Below are positions 15,001-26,800 of a stretch of 64,000 nt of DNA, piece after piece. The DNA lies in the NCBI GenBank assembly GCA_015183035.1, contig JACZZP010000018.1, forward strand, positions 744,001 through 808,000, given 5' to 3'. The notes beneath the pieces were generated by a model, which searched no databases, was not told the DNA's origin, and worked only from the letters and a program-made list of their open reading frames with translations. This stretch comes from Meloidogyne chitwoodi. Its lineage: Eukaryota; Nematoda; Chromadorea; Rhabditida; Meloidogynidae. The position numbers and the translations under genes are program-made. The stretch's first letter is position 1; each line of letters opens with the position of its first letter.

Positions 15001-18000
15001 ATTGCGAAAAAATTTATAAATTAAAAATTACAATAGATTGTAAATTTCTAAAAATGGTTGTAATTGCGAAAAAATTTATAAATTAAAAATTACAATAGAT
15101 TGTAAATTTCTAAAAATGGTTGTAATTGCGAAAAAATTTATAAATTAAAATTACAATAGATTGTAAATTTCTAAAAATGGTTGTAATTGCGAAAAAATTT
15201 ATATATTAAAAATTACAATAGATTGTAAATTTCTAAAAATGGTTGTAATTGCGAAAAAATTTATATATTAAAAATTACAATAGATTGTAAATTTCTAAAA
15301 ATGGTTGTAATTGCGAAAAAAATTTATATATTAAAAATTACAATAGATTGTAAATTTCTAAAAATGGTTGTAATTGCGAAAAAATTTATATATTAAAAAT
15401 TACAATAGATTGTAAATTTCTAAAAATGGTTGTAATTGCGAAAAAATTTATAAATTAAAAATTACAATAGATTGTAAATTTCTAAAAATGGTTGTAATTG
15501 CGAAAAAATTTATAAATTAAAAATTACAATAGATTGTAAATTTCTAAAAATGGTTGTAATTGCGAAAAAATTTATATATTAAAAATTACAATAGATTGTA
15601 AATTTCTAAAAATGGTTGTAATTGCGAAAAAATTTATAAATTAAAAATTACAATAGATTGTAAATTTCTAAAAATGGTTGTAATTGCGAAAAAATTTATA
15701 TATTAAAAATTACAATAGATTGTAAATTTCTAAAAATGGTTGTAATTGCGAAAAAATTTATATATTAAAAATTACAATAGATTGTAAATTTCTAAAAATG
15801 GTTGTAATTGCGAAAAAATTTATATATTAAAAATTACAATAGATTGTAAATTTCTAAAAATGGTTGTAATTGCGAAAAAATTTATATATTAAAAATTACA
15901 ATAGATTGTAAATTTCTAAAAATGGTTGTAATTGCGAAAAAATTTATATATTAAAAATTACAATAGATTGTAAATTTCTAAAAATGGTTGTAATTGCGAA
16001 AAAATTTATATATTAAAAATTACAATAGATTGTAAATTTCTAAAAATGGTTGTAATTGCGAAAAAATTTATATATTAAAAATTACAATAGATTGTAAATT
16101 TCTAAAAATGGTTGTAATTGCGAAAAAATTTATAAATTAAAAATTACAATAGATTGTAAATTTCTAAAAATGGTTGTAATTGCGAAAAAATTTATAAATT
16201 AAAAATTACAATAGATTGTAAATTTCTAAAAATGGTTGTAATTGCGAAAAAATTTATATATTAAAAATTACAATAGATTGTAAATTTCTAAAAATGGTTG
16301 TAATTGCGAAAAAATTTATATATTAAAAATTACAATAGATTGTAAATTTCTAAAAATGGTTGTAATTGCGAAAAAATTTATATATTAAAAATTACAATAG
16401 ATTGTAAATTTCTAAAAATGGTTGTAATTGCGAAAAAATTTATAAATTAAAAATTACAATAGATTGTAAATTTCTAAAAATGGTTGTAATTGCGAAAAAA
16501 TTTATAAATTAAAAATTACAATAGATTGTAAATTTCTAAAAATGGTTGTAATTGCGAAAAAATTTATATATTAAAAATTACAATAGATTGTAAATTTCTA
16601 AAAATGGTTGTAATTGCGAAAAAATTTATATATTAAAAATTACAATAGATTGTAAATTTCTAAAAATGGTTGTAATTGCGAAAAAATTTATAAATTAAAA
16701 ATTACAATAGATTGTAAATTTCTAAAAATGGTTGTAATTGCGAAAAAATTTATATATTAAAAATTACAATAGATTGTAAATTTCTAAAAATGGTTGTAAT
16801 TGCGAAAAAATTTATATATTAAAAATTACAATAGATTGTAAATTTCTAAAAATGGTTGTAATTGCGAAAAAATTTATAAATTAAAAATTACAATAGATTG
16901 TAAATTTCTAAAAATGGTTGTAATTGCGAAAAAATTTATAAATTAAAAATTACAATAGATTGTAAATTTCTAAAAATGGTTGTAATTGCGAAAAAATTTA
17001 TATATTAAAAATTACAATAGATTGTAAATTTCTAAAAATGGTTGTAATTGCGAAAAAATTTATATATTAAAAATTACAATAGATTGTAAATTTCTAAAAA
17101 TGGTTGTAATTGCGAAAAAATTTATATATTAAAAATTACAATAGATTGTAAATTTCTAAAAATGGTTGTAATTGCGAAAAAATTTATATATTAAAAATTA
17201 CAATAGATTGTAAATTTCTAAAAATGGTTGTAATTGCGAAAAAATTTATAAATTAAAAATTACAATAGATTGTAAATTTCTAAAAATGGTTGTAATTGCG
17301 AAAAAATTTATATATTAAAAATTACAATAGATTGTAAATTTCTAAAAATGGTTGTAATTGCGAAAAAATTTATATATTAAAAATTACAATAGATTGTAAA
17401 TTTCTAAAAATGGTTGTAATTGCGAAAAAATTTATAAATTAAAAATTACAATAGATTGTAAATTTCTAAAAATGGTTGTAATTGCGAAAAAATTTATAAA
17501 TTAAAAATTACAATAGATTGTAAATTTCTAAAAATGGTTGTAATTGCGAAAAAATTTATAAATTAAAAATTACAATAGATTGTAAATTTCTAAAAATGGT
17601 TGTAATTGCGAAAAAATTTATATATTAAAAATTACAATAGATTGTAAATTTCTAAAAATGGTTGTAATTGCGAAAAAATTTATATATTAAAAATTACAAT
17701 AGATTGTAAATTTCTAAAAATGGTTGTAATTGCGAAAAAATTTATAAATTAAAAATTACAATAGATTGTAAATTTCTAAAAATGGTTGTAATTGCGAAAA
17801 AATTTATAAATTAAAAATTACAATAGATTGTAAATTTCTAAAAATGGTTGTAATTGCGAAAAAATTTATAAATTAAAAATTACAATAGATTGTAAATTTC
17901 TAAAAATGGTTGTAATTGCGAAAAAATTTATAAATTAAAAATTACAATAGATTGTAAATTTCTAAAAATGGTTGTAATTGCGAAAAAATTTATATATTAA

Positions 18001-20350
18001 AAATTACAATAGATTGTAAATTTCTAAAAATGGTTGTAATTGCGAAAAAATTTATAAATTAAAAATTACAATAGATTGTAAATTTCTAAAAATGGTTGTA
18101 ATTGCGAAAAAATTTATAAATTAAAAATTACAATAGATTGTAAATTTCTAAAAATGGTTGTAATTGCGAAAAAATTTATATATTAAAAATTACAATAGAT
18201 TGTAAATTTCTAAAAATGGTTGTAATTGCGAAAAAATTTATATATTAAAAATTACAATAGATTGTAAATTTCTAAAAATGGTTGTAATTGCGAAAAAATT
18301 TATAAATTAAAAATTACAATAGATTGTAAATTTCTAAAAATGGTTGTAATTGCGAAAAAATTTATATATTAAAAATTACAATAGATTGTAAATTTCTAAA
18401 AATGGTTGTAATTGCGAAAAAATTTATATATTAAAAATTACAATAGATTGTAAATTTCTAAAAATGGTTGTAATTGCGAAAAAATTTATAAATTAAAAAT
18501 TACAATAGATTGTAAATTTCTAAAAATGGTTGTAATTGCGAAAAAATTTATATATTAAAAATTACAATAGATTGTAAATTTCTAAAAATGGTTGTAATTG
18601 CGAAAAAATTTATAAATTAAAAATTACAATAGATTGTAAATTTCTAAAAATGGTTGTAATTGCGAAAAAATTTATAAATTAAAAATTACAATAGATTGTA
18701 AATTTCTAAAAATGGTTGTAATTGCGAAAAAATTTATATATTAAAAATTACAATAGATTGTAAATTTCTAAAAATGGTTGTAATTGCGAAAAAATTTATA
18801 AATTAAAAATTACAATAGATTGTAAATTTCTAAAAATGGTTGTAATTGCGAAAAAATTTATAAATTAAAAATTACAATAGATTGTAAATTTCTAAAAATG
18901 GTTGTAATTGCGAAAAAATTTATAAATTAAAAATTACAATAGATTGTAAATTTCTAAAAATGGTTGTAATTGCGAAAAAATTTATAAATTAAAAATTACA
19001 ATAGATTGTAAATTTCTAAAAATGGTTGTAATTGCGAAAAAATTTATAAATTAAAAATTACAATAGATTGTAAATTTCTAAAAATGGTTGTAATTGCGAA
19101 AAAATTTATATATTAAAAATTACAATAGATTGTAAATTTCTAAAAATGGTTGTAATTGCGAAAAAATTTATAAATTAAAAATTACAATAGATTGTAAATT
19201 TCTAAAAATGGTTGTAATTGCGAAAAAATTTATAAATTAAAAATTACAATAGATTGTAAATTTCTAAAAATGGTTGTAATTGCGAAAAAATTTATAAATT
19301 AAAAATTACAATAGATTGTAAATTTCTAAAAATGGTTGTAATTGCGAAAAAATTTATATATTAAAAATTACAATAGATTGTAAATTTCTAAAAATGGTTG
19401 TAATTGCGAAAAAATTTATAAATTAAAAATTACAATAGATTGTAAATTTCTAAAAATGGTTGTAATTGCGAAAAAATTTATATATTAAAAATTACAATAG
19501 ATTGTAAATTTCTAAAAATGGTTGTAATTGCGAAAAAATTTATAAATTAAAAATTACAATAGATTGTAAATTTCTAAAAATGGTTGTAATTGCGAAAAAA
19601 TTTATATATTAAAAATTACAATAGATTGTAAATTTCTAAAAATGGTTGTAATTGCGAAAAAATTTATATATTAAAAATTACAATAGATTGTAAATTTCTA
19701 AAAATGGTTGTAATTGCGAAAAAATTTATAAATTAAAAATTACAATAGATTGTAAATTTCTAAAAATGGTTGTAATTGCGAAAAAATTTATAAATTAAAA
19801 ATTACAATAGATTGTAAATTTCTAAAAATGGTTGTAATTGCGAAAAAATTTATATATTAAAAATTACAATAGATTGTAAATTTCTAAAAATGGTTGTAAT
19901 TGCGAAAAAATTTATATATTAAAAATTACAATAGATTGTAAATTTCTAAAAATGGTTGTAATTGCGAAAAAATTTATAAATTAAAAATTACAATAGATTG
20001 TAAATTTCTAAAAATGGTTGTAATTGCGAAAAAATTTATAAATTAAAAATTACAATAGATTGTAAATTTCTAAAAATGGTTGTAATTGCGAAAAAATTTA
20101 TAAATTAAAAATTACAATAGATTGTAAATTTCTAAAAATGGTTGTAATTGCGAAAAAATTTATAAATTAAAAATTACAATAGATTGTAAATTTCTAAAAA
20201 TGGTTGTAATTGCGAAAAAATTTATAAATTAAAAATTACAATAGATTGTAAATTTCTAAAAATGCTTGTAATTGCGAAAAAATTTATAAATTAAAAATTA
20301 CAATAGATTGTAAATTTCTAAAAATGGTTGTAATTGCGAAAAATTTATAT
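1..20350. repeat. AT-rich satellite array, ~62-bp monomer
   Basis: The array runs without interruption from the window start, about 330 units by length divided by period. Each unit has a nearly invariant core (from AGATTGTAAATTTC through GGTTGTAATTGCG and an A6 run) followed by a short A/T linker. The linker exists in a few discrete forms: TATATATT, TATAAATT, TATATAATT, TATAATT and TATAATATT. Unit junctions form the dyad TTACAATAGATTGTAA, two 7-bp arms around AG. No gene-like open frame exists. The right end decays over the last two units (a G-to-C change near 20265, then a truncated unit). Such long homogeneous arrays are usual in heterochromatin, centromeric domains or subtelomeres; which applies here cannot be told. 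I do not recognise the monomer as a named satellite. Confidence 0.98.
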
Positions 20351-20760
20351 TAATTTGCGCTGTAGAATGACGCACGTACCAAAAGCCAACAAGAAATGGA
20401 CGTCCAAATGATGAAGTCTTAAAACACTCTCAATATGTCCATATTTGGCCTAGCAAACTTCGATCATTCATAACTTTGTTCATAATCGTGCAATGTCTGA
20501 GATTTTGGTCTCATTCGATAGGTCTCAAAGAGCTCTTTCGAATGAGCTTTCATACTCACGAATTTTTCACCCCAAAGTGAGTTTGGTTCCCCTATGGTTT
20601 TTCGATTTTCAGGGATCTGTATCTCGTTAGTCCGAAATCTGATTTTTATACCATCGACTCAGCTCGATGAGCTTTTTCGAATGACATATAATTTTTCCAT
20701 ATATATGAAGGATAGGTATTCTGAAGTTTTTCCTAATTAGTCTGCTCTGAAACCAAATTT
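20348..20760 (-). mobile_element. diverged copy of the foldback repeat seen at 56453-57073
   Basis: The segment directly abutting the satellite aligns, in reverse complement, with about 56490-56860. Shared landmarks in the same order are GCGCTGTAGAAT, the AAAGCCAAC segment, TTCATAACTTT, TTTTGGTCTCATTCGATAGG, TTTTTCACCCCAAA, CCCCTATGGTTTT and CGACTCAGCTCGA. It is non-autonomous with no coding capacity. Only one of the two inverted arms seen in the 56-kb copy is clear here. It separates the satellite from the first gene. Confidence 0.75.
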
Positions 20761-20813
20761 TGACCAGAAAAGGATATTTTAGATATTTAATATAATAATA
20801 ATATTATTTTTAT

Positions 20814-23800
20814 TCATATTAAATTAATAAAATTTGAAAAAAAATTTAAATAAATAAATAATAAAAAAATAAATATTATATTTGTTGTTCTTATTAATGA
20901 TTTATTTCCATTATTAATTAAATTAATATTTAATATTTCTGTTTTGTTTTTAATAATTTCTTCTTTTTCTTCATCTTCTTCTGCCCAAATTTGATTTATT
21001 TTTGTTTCAATATTTTTATTTTCTTCTTCTTCTTCTTTTGAATTATTTACAAACATTTGATCAGAAGAAAAATCAATTTTTGGAAGAATCTTTTTTTCTT
21101 CTCTTTTTATTTCTGGTGGAGATAAAGAACATCCTTTAAAAAAAGAAAAAAATAAATTTAAAATTAATTAATTATTTTTTTTAAATTAATTTTTTGTGTT
21201 ACTTCCTCTTATTTGAGAAAAATAAAATTAATTAATAAAAAATTAATTAATTTAAAAAAACCTTTATAAAATTCATTAGCCCAAATATTATTTAAATCAA
21301 AAACATGAAGTAAAGCTTCTTCTCCACAATTAAAATTTATTTGTTCTGATAAACATTCAAGTAATTTATTAATTGCTAAACAAACATTTTCTCCTCCAAT
21401 GTTTTTAATAGATAATAAATCAATTAATTTAAATTCATTCAAACATTTTTGACCTTTTTCTGTTTCTGTTATTTTAAATAAACAATTGCCAAATTGTTGT
21501 TGATCTCGAAATGTTATCTTTAATAAATAAATATATATTCTCCTATTATTTATTTAAAATTTAAAAAAAATAAATAAAAATTTATTTTAATTAATTAAAT
21601 TATTTCAATATTAATATAACATTAAGTTATCTTCTCTCTATTAATTTTAATTTAATTAATAAACTTTTTACCAAAAAGAAAGGAGATTAGGTGTACTTAT
21701 ATTTTACTTGAATTTTTACAATTTAATTGACCGGTAGAGCGACACTTCCGGACCGACATTTCCGGACGCCCACAAAAGCTTACAAAGAAATTAGTTTATT
21801 TCCCTCTTTAAAGGACCAATTGGTATAATAATTTATTCAACAACTTTGTAGCATGGTACTAAATATATATCCAAGTTTTGGACCAGAAGTTTGAGTCCAG
21901 AAGCGTTGGTCCGGAAATGTCGGTCCGGAAGTGTCGGCCTGCCAATTGACCATACCCATTGAATTATTTAAAAAAAAATAATTAGATTAGAAGGAAAAAA
22001 ATGAATTTAATATATAAAAGTGAGGGAATAAATTTAAAAAAATATTATAAATTTAAAATAAATTTAAAATAAATAATAAATTATTTTTTAATAAATAATA
22101 ATAAAGTTATAAAGACTTTAATTTAATTAATTAAATTTAATTAATTAATTAACCTGTCTATCACAAACTGTTTCATATAAAGTTAATGTTGCTTTAGTAG
22201 CTGGTTCTGGTCTACATTCTAATATCTTTAATTTATTTAATTTATATTTTAATTTAATTTAATTATTTTAAATTAACCTTAACACATTGTTTAAATTTAT
22301 TAAAAGCATTAAAACAAAAATCATCTAATTGAGAATTATTTGAAATTAAAGATATTGGTTTAGGCCTAAATCTGTCTAAAATTGTTTCACATTCTAAATA
22401 ATTGACTAATTGTTGTCTTTAAAAATATAATTAAATAATTATTTTATAAAAATAAATTAAAAAACTCTGTGCATCCTGTTTGAAGTGAAATAGAAGGGGT
22501 TTCAAGATGACATTTTGTATTTGGAATTAACTAAAATAATAAAATATAATAAGAGAATATATTATTTGACAAAATAAATTGAGAAAAAAGAAGTTTTTCT
22601 TGATTTGTGAATTACAGAAAATTAAATTATAATAGAGAACAACCCTAAGGGTTAAAAGACACGAATTAAAGTTTAAAAAGATAAATATTTTAATTAATAA
22701 AAATAAAATTAGGAAAGGAAAAATACTAAACTCTTTAAAAATATTAAAATTAAATAAATAAATTAATTAATATTTATTTAATTAAATTAAATTACCTGTC
22801 CAATAAATTCATTACTTGCAGAAAAAACAAAATCTAAGGCTTCATTTCCACATTCATTAAATATTTTAGAAGAAATACAATGACTTGTTTTATTTAATTT
22901 TTTACAAAATTCTTCTTCATTATTATTATTTATTTTTATTTCTTCTTTTTCTTCTTCACATTGTTGTCCTTCTTTACTATTTTTAATATTAAATAAACAA
23001 TTATATATTTTTAAATATTCTAAACGAGAAGAACAAATAAATGAAGAAAATGCTCTCATTGCTCTAGGAAGACCATAAGGCTCCTTTTTTAAAAATAAAA
23101 TAAATAAAATATTTAATTAATTAAAAACCTCTAAATCACAAGAATTAGTTTCTTTTTCACATTCTTCTAATTTATCCAAATTATTACAAAATTGATTTAA
23201 TTCATTATTATTATTATCAAAAGAAATATTATTTAATAAAATTATTGGTATAAATTCATATTTTGAAAGTAAATAATTATTTTGACAATTTTGACGATTT
23301 TTTCTAATTATAAAAAAAATAAATAAATAATTTTAATTAAATAATTAAAACCTAATTTCATTTGTACATTTTATTTGTTGAGAAATTGTTGTTGTTGTTG
23401 TAATTATTTCATTACTCTTTTTAAACAAATAAAAATATAATTTATTTAAATTAAAACAAATAAAACTTTATTAATTATTGGACAATTTCCATTAGAAGCT
23501 AAAACTCTCAAAACATTTAAAGGTATATAACCACATTGTTTAATTACAATTGGTTGTACACAATCTACAAAATTAGGTAAAGCAGAATGTAAACCAGATA
23601 AATTAAGTTGACGTAAGGGGCCTAGATGCTGACGAATACATTGACTAAATTCTGTATTTGAAACCTAAAATTTAAAATACAAAAATACAATCAGAATATT
23701 TTATTTTCCCAGTAATTCTGATTTTTATTAAAATGTGTTTTCTGAAAATTAGAATTTAATTGGGAAAACATATTAATTCTGATAATAACAGAAATTCTGA

Positions 23801-26800
23801 TTTTAAAAAACACAAAAAATGTATTTTATTATTTTTCTGATACTTGCAAATCAGAATTTTTGAATTTTCCCTTTAATTTGTATTTCAGAATTGTAATTTC
23901 TGATTTTTATTTATTTCAGAATTTAATAATTATAAATGTGTTTTTAATTTACCTGTTTAAAAACACATCCTAGATTTGTGTCAATAGCCTCTCCAACATC
24001 TTTCTGATCACAAATACCAGAACCAGCAGCAATTAAACAACTATAAAAGACAATAAAATAAACATTTTAATTTTAAATATAATAAAATGCCTTGAAATTG
24101 TGCAATTTGTGGGGGAAGAGAGAAGAGACATTGCACAATTACTAAATTGTTCAGAGAGAATACAACCTATAAATAAAAATAAATTAAATTCTAAATAAAA
24201 AACCTTTTTTAAAAATATTAGAAAGTCCATTTAAATTCTTCAAAAAAGAATTAAGTCCTCCCTTAAACATTTGGTCTAATTGTGTTCTTAAATCAATTAA
24301 AGGAACAGAACATTGTTGAATTAATTGTTTCTGGTCATTTGAACATTGTTGACCAGAAAATACAGCAACTTTTTTAAATAAAAAATATTTTAATTTAAAT
24401 TAATTAAATTAATTAATTTACCTTCTTCTTTAAAATTAATTTCATTATTATTATTTAATAATAAAATACAATTATTATCTAAAGCTTTAGAAAAACGTTG
24501 AATATATTCTTTTATAAATTTAATTGCTTCATTTCCACATTTTGTTTTAATTAAAGGAATAGAACATTCTAATAAATATTTAGAAGAATTACAAGCATCT
24601 TTTGGTGATGCACGAGAAAATGAAATAACACAATCATTTATTAATGAAGAATTAATTATTGAACGTTTAAGGCATTGACGATGCTAAAATAAATTAAATT
24701 AATTAATTAAATTTAATTTAATTTAAATAAATATTTTAATTTAATTATTTTAAATATTTTATTTTAGTTAAATTAAAAAATAATTATTTAATTTAATTTA
24801 ATATTTAAATTATTAATTTAAATCATTACTTGAATAAATTGTTTATTTCCTTCTTCTCCACAAGCATATTCAAACATTGCAATTAATCCCTGTGCCCATA
24901 AAGGAATACAATTATTATTACTATTTTGTTCTAAATTTTGACAACATTTTGTAAAATTATTAAAAGTTAAACAAGCTTCTCCAATTTGACGAGGATTTTT
25001 AATTACTAATAAAGGATGCTGAAATAATAAATTAAATTAATTTTTAAAATTAATTGAAGAGTTTAAAGGCTTAATATAATTAAAAATAATTATAAAATAT
25101 ATTTACAGGTTGAAAAGAACTTAAAGGTTGAACACAAGATTGAAATTGTTTTTGTTGTTCTAAAGGACATTCTAATTCTTCTATTTGATCAACTTCTTTA
25201 GGTAAAGGATGTGCTAAAGGTTTATTAGAATTTAAATAAATTAGTATTGGTTGTTTTATTAAAAATGAATTAAAATTAAAAGGAGGTAAAGTAGGACAGC
25301 CTTCTTCTAAACCAATTAAATTAATCTTTAAAAATAATAAATTAATTAATTTAAATTAAATATTAAATTAATTAAATTACTTTTTCTAAAAAAGAATTAA
25401 TAAATTGATTAATTAAAGTTTCATTATTAACACAAAAATCATTATTCATTTCCATTTTTGCACAATTAAAAACATCTTTAAGAGAATAAAAAGATTTACA
25501 TAAATATGCTGATCCATTAGGTATTCCTTCTAGTATTGAACTTTTTTTAAAATATTAAAATTAATTAATTTAATTATTTATTTAATTTTATTTTAATTAA
25601 AAATTAAATAAATTAATTATTTTAATTTAATTAAAATTAATTAAAATTACTTAATTGAATAACCAAGTATTTGTATATTTTTTTGACATTGAGAAGATAA
25701 ATTAGAAAAATTTAAACAAGAAAAAATAATTGAATTATTTGTTAATAAATAATTGTTAGTACAAATAGGTTCTAAACCAATTCTTTAAATAAAAATCAGA
25801 ATTAATATAAAAATCAGAATTATTTCTAAAAAGGGATGTTTTGTTTTTGTTGTATTTTTACAAATCAGAATTTAATGTATTTTTTCTGATAAGTTGACTA
25901 TTTTATGGATTTAAAATAAATGTATTTTTCTGTTTTCTTCTCCTTTATTTTAAATCAGAATTTTGGTCAATTTATTAAATATAATTAATTGTTTATTTAC
26001 CTTGCTAAAGCATTCATTGGTGAATTTAAAGCACATCTAGAATTCCAATTATTTGGAAAAACTTTATTTTGTAAACAATTTTGATATTTATCAAATAAAG
26101 AACAAATTTGTAATAAAATTGTTTTATTTAAAAAAATATTTTCTAAAGAAGAAAATTTTTTAAAACGAGAAGGAATTTCTGATAATTCTGTTAAACAAAA
26201 AAGAGCATTTTCCTTTTTTTAAAAATAAATAAATAATTTATTAAATTTAAAATAAAACTTCTTGTTCATCATTGCACTGACCATTTAGTGGAGATAAAAT
26301 AAATTTATTTTTTTCTGATATTTTTTCTTTTTCTTTTTCTGTTTGTTGAAAACATTGTTGAGAAATAGCTTCATCGTTTAATTGTTCCTTGAAAATAAAA
26401 TAATTATTTAAAACCAGAATTAATTTTATAAAATTTGTTTTGTTTGTTGTATTTTTAAAAATCAGAATTTTGTGTATTTTTGTCAAGTTTAACAAATCAG
26501 AATTTTTAAAAACATTTATTTCTGATTTGTTTTTTTAATTAAATTTGCAAATCAGAATTTATGTATTTTTGTATAAAATCAGAATTTATTGTGTTTTTTG
26601 TATGAAACCAGAATTTATTTGTATTTTTATATGTTTCAGAATTTACCTGAATTTCAACTATCGCCTCTTGTGCTTTAACAGGGCATAATTCATTTAATGA
26701 TTTAATTGAACAATCTATATTTTTATTAAATGCTTCCAAAATTAAACAAGAAGAATTTAATTGTTTATTTAACTTAAAAATATTTTAAAAATAATTTTTA

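Noticed and set aside
1..20350. CRISPR-like or telomeric array
   Set aside because: The repeat has no unique spacers; only a short A/T linker varies. It is not G-rich on either strand and has no TTAGGC-type unit, so canonical telomere is unlikely too.
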